From Labilibaculum sp. K2S (lineage in GTDB: Bacteria; Bacteroidota; Bacteroidia; Bacteroidales; Marinifilaceae): 64,000 nucleotides of DNA. The stretch lies in contig NZ_JAUCMW010000002.1 in NCBI RefSeq assembly GCF_030372765.1, positions 432,694 through 496,693 on the forward strand, in the 5' to 3' direction. Below the pieces are notes generated by a model, which was not told the origin of the DNA, did no database searches, and was given only the letters and a program-made list of their open reading frames with translations. The position numbers and the translations under genes are program-made. The number at the start of each line of letters is the position of its first letter. The stretch's first letter is position 1. Positions 1-7,912 of this stretch are shown piece by piece.

Positions 1-56
1 TCCCTACCATGCACAACACAACATAAATCCACACAAATAATTTGTTCACGAAAACC

Positions 57-263
57 GTAGGGACACGACATGGCGTGGCCTTTTATTTTCAGGTGTCCCT
101 GATTTTCAAATTCAATAAAATGTTTGTTTGATGATTGCAAAAATTTGCAGATTGTTTGGAAATAATTGATTGGGATTCGGTGAATGGTCATTAAAACGGT
201 AACACCATGGTGTTTTACGGACACGACATGTCATATTTCGGTCACACCATGGTGTGACCCTAC
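57..263. repeat. Composite REPIN-like palindromic element
   Basis: The element starts with GTAG (57-60) followed by an imperfect palindrome (61-80) and ends with a perfect 20-bp palindrome, GGTCACACCATGGTGTGACC (240-259), followed by CTAC (260-263). The two GTAG heads therefore face outward on opposite strands, which is the architecture of a REPIN. Two degenerate palindromes lie inside (about 199-219 and 219-238). The stretch 57-219 aligns by eye with 7054-7212, including shared interior sequence such as the run from about 110 to 200. This looks like two fused or nested elements of the family described at 7054 and 7844. No ORF is present. Confidence 0.75.
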
Positions 264-602
264 CGCGCAATGCATGCGATATTCATTTTAAAAACCTTTG
301 GGTTAAACCCCTACACAAACAAAATGCGCCAACAATTGGGATTGCCATTGCTTATAAAAATTTGCAACTAATCTCATCAAGCAGAATAATAAAATATTTC
401 ACAAGTCAATTTTAAATATCCGAACATTCTTAATTAAATAAATTAGCTTTGTTGTTAATATTAAACCTTAATTCTACATTTTCATTTTTCATACAGTCAA
501 ACATTTTTTTCTTAAAATCAGACTATCTTCATAATCAATTAAATTATTGCACTTTACTTAAATTTAGTTTATTTTGTAGTAGTTTGTTAATATACGCTAA
601 GA
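264..602. other. AT-rich intergenic region, no gene seen
   Basis: This stretch is very AT-rich and has no credible ORF or RNA gene. It should contain the promoter of the AAA ATPase gene that starts at 603. T-rich tracts at 545-595 could hold a -7 box, but no clean TAnnTTTG match with a well spaced TTG could be picked out. Confidence 0.6.
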
Positions 603-1616
603 ATGACTCAATCTAAATACATAAAAGAAATTGCTAAATATGGTCTTGAAAACGATCAGGATAGGTTGTTGCATGCCCTTAATGAACTTATTGATCATTC
701 TAAGAAAACAAGAAAGACAAATTTCGCGCTACAATTACAATCCTTATTAAAAGATTCAATAAGGCAGCAGTCTTCGACTGGATTAGCTATTCATGGATCT
801 AAAAAACATATTTCACAAGAAGAAGACAGAGAGATTAATGAATTCATTCTTGAAAAATTAACTTCAGATTATAGTTTTGATAATTTAGTATGTACTGATA
901 ATATTAAGGAAGAACTAGATTATTTTGTCCAAGAACATCGGAGAATTGAAATTTTACAAGAATTTAATCTTCCTGTATCTAATAAACTCCTTTTTCATGG
1001 ACCTTCTGGCTGTGGAAAAACATTAGCCGCATATGTATTAGCAGGAGAGCTAAATAAATTAATGATTGTGATTAATTTAGGTGCAATCGTCTCTTCAAAA
1101 TTAGGTGAAACAAGTAAGAATCTTTCGAAGATATTTAAAAGAGCAGCAACAGAAGACTGTATAATCTTTTTAGATGAATTTGATTCTTTAGGAAAGGTTA
1201 GAGATTTTTCTCAAGATCATGGCGAGATGAAAAGAGTTGTAAACACCATCTTGCAATTGTTTGATTATCTACCACAAGATAATATTATAATTGCTGCAAC
1301 TAATCATGCAGATATGATTGATACTGCTTTGATGAGAAGGTTTGATTTACAGGTAAATCTGGAATTACCAGACGAAACTCATATTAAAGAAATCATTAAC
1401 AAAACTCTTAGTAATGGTATTTTTGAATTTGATAATAAGAGGAATTTGGCTAAAATCATAAAAGCCTGTCAAGGTTTATCGTATTATACCATTCAGAAAT
1501 CATTAATTACAACTATTAAAAGAAGTCTATTAAGTCTCGATCATCAAAAGAAAGATCTTAAACCTAAGATTGATACTAAACTTTGGATTTCTTTAATCGA
1601 AAAAGAACAAGCATAA
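603..1616 (+). CDS. ietA: AAA ATPase, IetA-like (anti-phage IetAS system)
   Basis: The 337-residue protein is a single-domain AAA-type ATPase. The Walker A motif GPSGCGKT is at residues 133-140, the Walker B with catalytic acidic pair (IIFLDEFD) ends at about 194 (D191, E192), sensor-1 Asn is near 234, and the likely arginine fingers are R245/R246. About 90 N-terminal residues are helical and probably make partner contacts. Its neighbour at 1650-4151 is a large cytosolic subtilase. That ATPase and subtilase combination, with these sizes, matches IetA/IetS, first described as a Ti-plasmid stability module and later reported as an anti-phage defence system. The expected role is ATP-driven control of the protease after a phage signal; this is inferred from the family. 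The genes are convergent rather than in one operon. The symbol is by analogy. Confidence 0.75.
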   Translation: MTQSKYIKEIAKYGLENDQDRLLHALNELIDHSKKTRKTNFALQLQSLLKDSIRQQSSTGLAIHGSKKHISQEEDREINEFILEKLTSDYSFDNLVCTDNIKEELDYFVQEHRRIEILQEFNLPVSNKLLFHGPSGCGKTLAAYVLAGELNKLMIVINLGAIVSSKLGETSKNLSKIFKRAATEDCIIFLDEFDSLGKVRDFSQDHGEMKRVVNTILQLFDYLPQDNIIIAATNHADMIDTALMRRFDLQVNLELPDETHIKEIINKTLSNGIFEFDNKRNLAKIIKACQGLSYYTIQKSLITTIKRSLLSLDHQKKDLKPKIDTKLWISLIEKEQA

Positions 1617-1645
1617 AAAAAGCTCCAAAATTGGAGCTTTTTTTT
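1614..1645. terminator. Bidirectional intrinsic terminator between ietA and ietS
   Basis: A hairpin with arms AAAGCTCCA and TGGAGCTTT and a loop of about 4 bases is flanked by an A-tract on the left and a T-tract on the right. It can stop both converging transcripts. The ietA stop codon sits at its left edge. Confidence 0.85.
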
Positions 1646-1649
1646 ATTA

Positions 1650-4151
1650 CTATAATTCTGCTTCTAGGTCACCCTCTATTATTGCAGATGGAATTATCTC
1701 AAGATCATTTATTAATTTTATTTTATTGTATAATTTCCCTTCTAAACATGATTTCTTTTGGTTATCGGAGACTCTTATTACCAATGAAAAACTATATTCA
1801 TTGGGTAATGTTTCCGTTACGAAATCGGGTAATATTTTATGAAAATGGGATCCAATAGCTAATTTAAAACAATTGTTTTCATTAATAATATCCTCCCTTT
1901 TTGCAGTGAAATTCATTTTCTGAACATTACTTAACATTTTACTACGATCCATACCATCTTGGTATTGTGACCATCCTTCCTTAAATGCAAAACTACTTTT
2001 AGAAGCACCTGTGATACCAGTATAAACCGTTCGATTACGCCCAGCTTTATCTTTAGTTTTATGACTTCTTTCTAGGGGGACATTTTTAAAAATACCGAAA
2101 TTTATATTTACAGGGCAGTAAGCAATTTGATTATTGTTTATAGGTTTAAAGTTATAACAAAGTGTGACTTCAAATTTCAATAAGCTTTTTTCTTGCTCTA
2201 CCGTATTGAAATAATCAGGAATTTGAAGTGTGAAATTTCTACACCTGTTAATGTTGATTTGATCTTCTAAAATTAATGTCGCTGAGTTCTCATCTGAAAA
2301 TAAGCACTTTTCACTATTAGGTACACCATGTCCAACGAGGCAATTGAATTCTGAATTAGTGAATGAATCAAATTTCTTATTCTTACTAACCTTTTTTGAA
2401 GAATTAATGATTAGTGCTTTAACTGTTTGTGGTTTTAATGTGGGATATTTATTTAATATTTTAGCAGCTAAGTTTGCTATAAGAGGAGTCGATAAGCTTG
2501 TTCCAGTCTGTTTAATTATTATGTCATTTTTATTAGCTGACAACACTTTCAGTGCAGATGAACCAGCAGGCTCTACGATCCATGAATTATTAAAATCCCA
2601 TCTTTGCAAACTAAAGTTTCCGCCTGCAAAAACAACATCAGGTTTAATTAGCTTAGGGTTTGGTTTTTTCATCCGTTTGCTATCTAAATGATATTTTCGG
2701 GTATAAACGGCAGGTTCATCAGCACTGGAGAGGGGTAATTCACTGTTTGTTAGTTTTTGATCTTCAAAATTGTCTCCAATCGCTCCAATAGTCATATTAT
2801 TCATGCTTTCAGAAGGACTCTTTAAATTAGAGCATGATTTTTTGAAATGATCTGGATATTCAGCATCTAAATTATTCCAATCCAATTCAGAACCTTGATT
2901 AGCTGTACTAATAAAAATTAGAATATCGTAATCAAAAGCAAGTTTGTCCAGTTGGTATGCATATTCAGAAATATTATCATTTGACTCTAAGTGGCTTTCA
3001 TAGTTTATTGTTAATGTAAATAATTTGATATTTAAAGAAGGGTCTTCACAAACTGTTTTTATTAAACTAAGAACATCTGTGTTAATTATGTTTCCAGAAC
3101 TTTCACCTAATATTTTCATGGACAATACCATTGCATCCGCATAGATTTCAGCCTCAAACCCATTTGATAATTTACCCCCGAGTGCAGCTAGAGCAGCTAC
3201 AGATGTTCCATGTCCATATCCTCCATCAGCCTCATCTACTAATGGATTCATTCCATTTATAGCGAAAGTATTGTCCTTATTTATTATAATACTTGATAAA
3301 GGTGTTTCTGAAGATATTCCCGTATCTATAATTCCAATTGTTGGTATATTATTATGTGCAAAAATTTTAAACGGATAGCCCTTCATGTTTAATCCAAATT
3401 TATTTGGATATGTTATTGTATGACGGAAAGAATTTACTGAATGGATGGCATCAAAATTTCGAGCAATAATTTCGATTAATTCTCTTGGTACTTTTGGTAT
3501 TTCAAAACTTTGGATTTCCTCATTGAAGATGAATTCAATTTTATTCTCATTAAGATATTGTTTTAATGAATTCGTTGTTGGCTTAATAAAGTCGTAATCC
3601 ATTAATGCTGAGTCGATCATCTCAAAATAAATTGCATATTCAGGTTGAGTATATCTTTGTAACCTGTCAGTTGTTGTGTGAAGTTTAAAGTTTTCTATGA
3701 ATAGAAGGTTCCTATTATAATTCGGAGTGTTATGATTTTCACATTTTACAAAATTCCTAAGGTTTAACCAAAATGATTTAAAAGCTATTTTATCAATAAC
3801 AGTAAATAGACCTTTTGTATTAAAATCAAAATACTTTAATGGAGCTAAACCAAAATCGCTTAAGTAACTTTTTTCAAAATCATTCGCTTTAAATAAACCA
3901 TGAAAATGAAGTTCGATTGAAATGATTTCTTGAGGAACAGGAGCGTCTTTAATTCTTTCTTCTTGCCTTTTAGAATACTCATGTTTAAAATCCCTTATTG
4001 ACTTTTCGAAAACTTTGACTTTTTCAGGGTATTCATTTATTTCTTCTTCTTCCTCTTTGTCCTTGGAATTGCTAGGGTATCTAATTCCATATTTAAAGTT
4101 AGCATTTGCTTCCGGAGCTTTATTAAAAAGTAAATGAGGTTTTAAAGCCAT
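1650..4151 (-). CDS. ietS: Cytosolic subtilisin-like serine protease, IetS-like
   Basis: This 833-residue S8-family peptidase has no signal peptide or membrane segment, so it should act in the cytoplasm. The catalytic triad is complete: Asp276 in IIDTG, His314 in GHGTS, and Ser552 in GTSLSTP. The oxyanion Asn is near 418 in STANQG. About 260 residues precede the protease domain and about 250 follow it, and neither part resembles a secreted subtilase propeptide. With the AAA ATPase at 603-1616 it forms an IetA/IetS-like defence pair, in which IetS is the presumed effector protease. Substrates are unknown. The gene is strikingly AT-rich compared with the genes beyond 6.2 kb, in line with horizontal acquisition. 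Family assignment as an S8 peptidase is firm; the IetS label rests on the pairing and lengths. Confidence 0.78.
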   Translation of the reverse strand: MALKPHLLFNKAPEANANFKYGIRYPSNSKDKEEEEEINEYPEKVKVFEKSIRDFKHEYSKRQEERIKDAPVPQEIISIELHFHGLFKANDFEKSYLSDFGLAPLKYFDFNTKGLFTVIDKIAFKSFWLNLRNFVKCENHNTPNYNRNLLFIENFKLHTTTDRLQRYTQPEYAIYFEMIDSALMDYDFIKPTTNSLKQYLNENKIEFIFNEEIQSFEIPKVPRELIEIIARNFDAIHSVNSFRHTITYPNKFGLNMKGYPFKIFAHNNIPTIGIIDTGISSETPLSSIIINKDNTFAINGMNPLVDEADGGYGHGTSVAALAALGGKLSNGFEAEIYADAMVLSMKILGESSGNIINTDVLSLIKTVCEDPSLNIKLFTLTINYESHLESNDNISEYAYQLDKLAFDYDILIFISTANQGSELDWNNLDAEYPDHFKKSCSNLKSPSESMNNMTIGAIGDNFEDQKLTNSELPLSSADEPAVYTRKYHLDSKRMKKPNPKLIKPDVVFAGGNFSLQRWDFNNSWIVEPAGSSALKVLSANKNDIIIKQTGTSLSTPLIANLAAKILNKYPTLKPQTVKALIINSSKKVSKNKKFDSFTNSEFNCLVGHGVPNSEKCLFSDENSATLILEDQININRCRNFTLQIPDYFNTVEQEKSLLKFEVTLCYNFKPINNNQIAYCPVNINFGIFKNVPLERSHKTKDKAGRNRTVYTGITGASKSSFAFKEGWSQYQDGMDRSKMLSNVQKMNFTAKREDIINENNCFKLAIGSHFHKILPDFVTETLPNEYSFSLVIRVSDNQKKSCLEGKLYNKIKLINDLEIIPSAIIEGDLEAEL

Positions 4152-4169
4152 TGTAGTATGATTTGAGTA

Positions 4170-4940
4170 TTAATAGTTTATTAAATCGTTTCTATGTATT
4201 GCAAGAAATTCCTCACTCGGCAACCCCCTGCTAGGTAAGATCATCTCTTGTCCTTCCAGTTTGCCGAAATGGTTTTGATAGTATGCTTTGGTGCAGTGTT
4301 CTTTTAGGTTTTTGGAGAGAATCATGCGGTAATCCTCATCGAAACTAATTAGGTGTTGGTCGAATGCCTTGTCGTAGAGTGAAGAAAGGCAAATGCCATT
4401 TTCAGGGTTTAATCTTTCCTTTTCGTTTTCGGCCCAAGGGATGATGTGACTGGCTATGAGTAGTTGTGGCAAGTCGATACCTGTAACTGCACATTTGCTG
4501 TGATAATTGGTGAGTATCATCTTACGAAAAAAGTTTTGGTTCACCCGTGTTTTCACGTATCGTTCGCGGGTTTCGCCAAGCAAGTTGCCTAGTTCGGGAA
4601 GTTGTGCCTGATATTTATTTTCGATGCTGTTGCCCTCGAATTGCGCAAGAATTCGTTCGCTTTCAAATATCAGTGCTTCCCTGTCATTCTGAAACTCCAC
4701 AAAAATATCTTCAGTTGCTTTGCCTGCATTTGCATGTCCTTTTTTACCCTTGCTTTTTACAACCGGATCGAGACTGGCTAAATTCGAAAGTTTAAAACTA
4801 ACTGCGCCGGGACTTCGGCCAATGCGTTCGGCCAATTGAATAATCTCAGGATTTGTTTGGGTAATCTTTCGATATTCGGTTTGCAGGTATAGGTTAAAGG
4901 CAAGAACCAATTCTTCTCTTGTCCAATTCGGGTTTCGCAT
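4170..4940 (-). CDS. HNH endonuclease with N-terminal helical DNA-binding region
   Basis: This 256-residue protein looks like a restriction-type HNH nuclease. An N-terminal helical segment (about 5-60), containing a helix-turn-helix-like stretch around IGRSPGAVSFKLSNL, precedes the nuclease domain. The domain is marked by CAVTGIDLPQLLIASHIIPW (residues 150-169) and NPENGICLS. Probable HNH residues are H165, N181 and H196. The sequence pattern resembles the HNH_2-type proteins often annotated as putative restriction endonucleases. It lies 19 bp upstream of ietS on the same strand, and the vsr gene follows on the same strand about 140 bp away, forming a short defence or DNA-processing island. 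No cognate methyltransferase is visible in the window, so its target and self-protection are unknown. Confidence 0.75.
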   Translation of the reverse strand: MRNPNWTREELVLAFNLYLQTEYRKITQTNPEIIQLAERIGRSPGAVSFKLSNLASLDPVVKSKGKKGHANAGKATEDIFVEFQNDREALIFESERILAQFEGNSIENKYQAQLPELGNLLGETRERYVKTRVNQNFFRKMILTNYHSKCAVTGIDLPQLLIASHIIPWAENEKERLNPENGICLSSLYDKAFDQHLISFDEDYRMILSKNLKEHCTKAYYQNHFGKLEGQEMILPSRGLPSEEFLAIHRNDLINY

Positions 4941-5080
4941 TTAAATTGAGTTAGGTTGTTTGGGTTCTCTCAAAAGTAATAAAAATATCATAATACATAA
5001 CCAATCTTCACAAATGCCTTATTCACAGAATTAGAACAACACTCTAGTAAACTTTAAGGTAAAAACAGAATAAGCTATCA

Positions 5081-5503
5081 CTATTTTATTTTCCGAAAAT
5101 ATGATAAAACAGCAGTAAGCGTCTCCTCCACCCTTTTTGGTTTTAGTTCGCATTCCCAAATGGTGATTACACGCCAACCCAAAGTGTGGAGTTCGGTTTT
5201 GGCCTGCCGGTCGCGCTTTTGGGTGTTGGTGATCTTTTGCAGCCACCACTCGGTTCGTGTTTTGGGCAGTACAAAGTATTTGCAGTTTGGGTGGCCGTGC
5301 CAAAAGCATCCGTTTACAAAAATTACGGTTTTGTATTTGGGCAGCACAATATCCGGCTTGCCCGGCAGGTTCTTTGCATGCAGGCGGTAGCGAAATCCGT
5401 TGGCAAACAAAAACTTTCGTACTACCAACTCGGGTTTGGTGTTCTTCCCTTTTATTCGGGACATGTTGTAGGATCGTATTTCTTTGGAATGCGTATCGGT
5501 CAT
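5081..5503 (-). CDS. vsr: Very short patch repair endonuclease (Vsr), orphan
   Basis: The protein is a 140-residue Vsr-family T:G mismatch nickase when started at the ATG at 5503. That start is chosen because it brings the sequence into register with E. coli Vsr: catalytic Asp falls at 51 (KPDIVLP) and the GCFWH motif puts Trp68 and His69 at their canonical numbers. An upstream GTG start at 5578 would add 25 unrelated residues. Two active-site positions differ from E. coli: Thr63 is Val and His64 is Asn. Vsr normally corrects T:G mismatches made by deamination of 5-methylcytosine next to a C5 methyltransferase, but no such methyltransferase gene is present within the window. The neighbouring HNH nuclease suggests a remnant or atypical restriction-linked module. 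Confidence 0.88.
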   Translation of the reverse strand: MTDTHSKEIRSYNMSRIKGKNTKPELVVRKFLFANGFRYRLHAKNLPGKPDIVLPKYKTVIFVNGCFWHGHPNCKYFVLPKTRTEWWLQKITNTQKRDRQAKTELHTLGWRVITIWECELKPKRVEETLTAVLSYFRKIK

Positions 5504-6269
5504 AAAATTCTTATTGGCCCCTTCGCAATTTACAAAAATCCTGTCATCTGGTGGTAAATGTGTGTTGCTTGTAAGCACACCTTTTTATTTCCTCCTCCCC
5601 ACTTTCTTACTTGCCGTTTTAGGTTTATCTGTTTGGGGAATCAGTTTCGGATTGCCGGGCATCGCACAAGTATAAACTTAGGACGGAACGCTTCAGACTT
5701 ATGCCGGAACACTTCAGACTTAGGGCGGAACGCTTCAGACTTAGGGCGGAATACTTCAGACTTATGCCGGAACACTTCAAACTTAGGGCGGAACGCTTCA
5801 GACTTATGCCGGAATGCTTCAAACTTAGGGCGGAACGCTTCAGACTTGTTTGATAACAATTTAAATTCAAAAATAATGAAACATAAATGATTCCATGCAA
5901 TCACAAACATCAATAAAAACAACATAATCAATTGAATAAGAAGCAAAAACAGCATTTAAAAGCAAACTGCCTCATTGCCAAACTTACTTTTTAATTCTTC
6001 AGAAATAATTTCGAGAAATATTTAAACACCCTTGAAAAATACCCTTTAAAAATGTATGAATAGAAGCTTTTTATTCTTAAACCGATGATTATTTATGAAA
6101 ATAAAATATTCATAAATAAAAACAATATGATTACTTTCTCTTTGTTTTAGGGCGTTTCACCTGTCTGCATACTTATAAACTTAATTATTTAATTCCTTCC
6201 TCTTGTTTTTCACATCAAGATCTAGTAATTTTCATACTGTTTATACTAAAATTTAAAAAAACAATTGAT
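5504..6269. other. Intergenic region with tandem repeat, no confident gene
   Basis: This gap separates vsr from the hypothetical gene at 6270. It contains the 21-bp tandem repeat (5677-5844) and otherwise AT-rich sequence. ORFs run through the repeat in both directions only because its unit is a multiple of three. A minus-strand reading (5955 to 5641) would give a hydrophobic N-terminus followed by heptads, but there is no start-site or composition support, so it is not called as a gene. Confidence 0.6.
5677..5844. repeat. Tandem repeat, eight 21-bp units
   Basis: Eight consecutive 21-bp units start with CTTA at 5677 and end at 5844. Two sub-types are interspersed. They differ in whether CTTA is followed by GGGCGGAA or TGCCGGAA. 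Variable positions are few, with ACG, ACA, ATA and ATG before CTTCAGA or CTTCAAA. The unit is open in four of six reading frames, giving heptads such as LGRNASD on the plus strand and SEAFRPK on the minus strand. There are no spacers, so it is not a CRISPR array. It may be a mini-satellite; whether any frame is translated is unknown. Confidence 0.9.
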
Positions 6270-6983
6270 ATGACGCAATCAAGATCGTATTATGGCACAG
6301 ATGCCAATTTTATCAGTTTCTCGGGTCCGAGAATTAAACTAATCGAAGAAAAACACAATGATTTTATCAATTTTTCGCCCATTTTTACTCCTGAGGGGCT
6401 GACCGACCTAAAGGTTGTTTACGATGAAGCCTGCAACATCACTTCCGATAATGCTTATGTAGACATACAGGCAAAGGCAACCGAAAATGTAAAGCTCGAT
6501 CTGGATGCTTGCTGTAAATTTTTTCAGCGATGCAAATTCGATATCCAAATGGCATTTCCCAACGATAAAAAAATGTGGGATCAGTTTGGCTTTAACGACT
6601 ACGAAGAGGCCCGAAAAAGTGGAAAGAACATGTATATGTTTTTAACCGATCTTCATATGGTTTCGGTCCGTAATGCGGAACCCTTACTAAAATTAGGATG
6701 GACAGATGAAAGCTTTAGTAAGATATTGGCTCACCGCGACAGCCTTAAGGCAAATATGATTTTGCAATCGGACTGTATTATGGATCGTAGTCGTGCAACT
6801 GAAAACCGCATGTTGAAATTGAACAATTTGCACGAAAAAATGGCTGTTTACTTTAAAGCGGCGCGCATTTTATACGAAGACAACGAGGAAACTTTAAAAT
6901 GGTTCAAGTTTCCTGCTGCCAGTAACAGCAAACCAAACGAAGAAACTAAAGATGAACAGGAAATAATAGTGGCAGAAAACTAA
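6270..6983 (+). CDS. Conserved-looking protein of unknown function
   Basis: I do not recognise this 237-residue protein. It is soluble, with no signal peptide or membrane segment. It is moderately rich in aromatic residues in its N-terminal 120 residues and mostly helical by appearance after that. A short acidic, low-complexity tail (about residues 218-237, rich in E, N and K) closes it. Base composition is less AT-rich than ietS, more like the core genes. It is flanked by the 21-bp tandem repeat on the left and a terminator plus REPIN on the right, so it appears to be transcribed alone. An ATG start at 6270 is supported by the ORF limits only. Confidence 0.7.
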   Translation: MTQSRSYYGTDANFISFSGPRIKLIEEKHNDFINFSPIFTPEGLTDLKVVYDEACNITSDNAYVDIQAKATENVKLDLDACCKFFQRCKFDIQMAFPNDKKMWDQFGFNDYEEARKSGKNMYMFLTDLHMVSVRNAEPLLKLGWTDESFSKILAHRDSLKANMILQSDCIMDRSRATENRMLKLNNLHEKMAVYFKAARILYEDNEETLKWFKFPAASNSKPNEETKDEQEIIVAEN

Positions 6984-7020
6984 AAATCATTTTTTTCAAT
7001 CAATAAACATCTCATTTCTC

Positions 7021-7052
7021 ATCCCCCAGACCTTTGTGTTTGGGGGATTTTC
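7021..7052 (+). terminator. Intrinsic terminator after the 6270-6983 gene
   Basis: The arms ATCCCCCA (7021-7028) and TGGGGGAT (7041-7048) form an 8-bp stem with a 12-base loop, followed by a short T-run. It lies 38 bp after the stop codon. Confidence 0.75.
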
Positions 7053-7053
7053 T

Positions 7054-7212
7054 GTAGGACCACGACATGTCGTGGCCTTTTCAGGCATCCGTATTTTAAA
7101 ATTCAATAAAATATTGGTTTGATGATTACAACAATTTGCGGAATGTTTGGGAATTAATGATTGGGATTTGGTGAATGGTCATTAAAACGGTCACATCATG
7201 GCGTTAGCCTAC
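7054..7212. repeat. REPIN-like element with two outward GTAG heads
   Basis: The left unit is GTAG (7054-7057) plus a palindrome whose core CCACGACATGTCGTGG (7060-7075) is perfect. The right unit is an inverted, degenerate palindrome (7189-7208) followed by CTAC (7209-7212). The interior of about 110 bp matches the interior of the element at 57-219. The right-hand CTA is the stop codon of the RAYT gene (TAG on the minus strand). This is the longest clearly duplicated member of the family in the window, and it sits directly at the 3' end of its presumed transposase. Confidence 0.8.
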
Positions 7213-7772
7213 CGGTGAAATTTGTCGGTGATCCAATTGGCTGGATTATTTTCAACGTATTCCGAAATTCGTTCAAACGATTCGTCGGTGCGGATCATGT
7301 GATCGTGAAAACGTGATTGCCATGCGAAACTGTCATAATCATTGGCTCTGCACCATCGGGTTAATGTGGATTTAAATTGTCCGATGATTGCTGATAAAGA
7401 ACCGGGAATTGTTTTGCCAAATTGATTCAATTGCACAACATGATCCAATTCGGACACGCCATTTTTAAATTCGTTGGTGACCTCGGTATCCATTGCCTGG
7501 ACGGACACGACATGTCGTGTCCCTACGATTCCCACAATGATGTGGATGTGGTTGGGCATAACAACAAATTTACCCAATTCAACATGTGGAAAATGATTGC
7601 AAATTTCCTGTATAAATACATTTGCCTGTTTTCCGATTGTGTTTGGGTGCATAACATCATTTATTATTCTGCCAAAACAGCATTCGCGGTCTTTGGTGCA
7701 AATGCTTACAAAATACCATCCATCACTGCTGTAATCATGATTTTGTTTTCTGATTATTTTCCTATTTCGCAT
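7209..7772 (-). CDS. REP-associated tyrosine transposase (RAYT, IS200-like Y1 family)
   Basis: This 187-residue protein is a Y1 transposase of the RAYT group. The metal-binding HxH is H75-I-H77 in MPNHIHII, and the catalytic tyrosine is Y172 in the YVENNPANW signature typical of RAYTs. Enzymes of this group bind and cut single-stranded REP hairpins that carry a GTAG-like tetranucleotide at the 5' foot. Matching GTAG-headed palindromes surround the gene: 7054-7212 at its 3' end, 7844-7912 upstream, and one copy (7503-7526) inside the reading frame, encoding VGTRHVVS at residues 83-90. The gene has no IS200-type ends of its own. It is complete and appears functional. The link to the local repeats is inference from position and the known biology of RAYTs. 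Confidence 0.9.
   Translation of the reverse strand: MRNRKIIRKQNHDYSSDGWYFVSICTKDRECCFGRIINDVMHPNTIGKQANVFIQEICNHFPHVELGKFVVMPNHIHIIVGIVGTRHVVSVQAMDTEVTNEFKNGVSELDHVVQLNQFGKTIPGSLSAIIGQFKSTLTRWCRANDYDSFAWQSRFHDHMIRTDESFERISEYVENNPANWITDKFHR
7503..7526 (-). repeat. REP unit inside the RAYT coding sequence
   Basis: The perfect palindrome GGACACGACATGTCGTGTCC (7503-7522) is followed by CTAC (7523-7526), so the unit reads GTAG-first on the minus strand. It is exactly 24 nt, eight codons, and lies in frame in the transposase gene between the HxH motif and the QFGKTIPGSL region. Confidence 0.9.
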
Positions 7773-7843
7773 ACCTGTCTTTCATAAAAAACAAGAAGTT
7801 ACAATATTATATTAAACAATACAATTTAATTGATTGTAAAACG

Positions 7844-7912
7844 GTAGGGACACGACATGTCGTGTCCGTTTATTGTATTCAATACAGAAATCACACCGCG
7901 GTGTGACCCTAC
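7844..7912. repeat. Compact REPIN, 69 bp
   Basis: GTAG (7844-7847) plus the perfect palindrome 7848-7867 faces, after 21 bp, a second palindrome with perfect core TCACACCGCGGTGTGA (7891-7906) and CTAC (7909-7912). The heads point outward on opposite strands, the classical REPIN layout. The right head provides the stop codon of the GyrI-like gene. It occupies the gap between that gene and the RAYT gene. Confidence 0.85.

Noticed and set aside
5160..5557. Plus-strand ORFs opposite vsr
   Set aside because: They are antisense shadows of the well-supported Vsr frame.
5677..5844. CRISPR-like array from regular repeats
   Set aside because: The 21-bp units are directly adjacent with no spacers, and no cas genes are near.
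5641..5955. Small membrane protein with heptad repeats on the minus strand
   Set aside because: The ORF exists mainly because the repeat unit is a multiple of three. Three other frames are also open, and there is no ribosome-site support.
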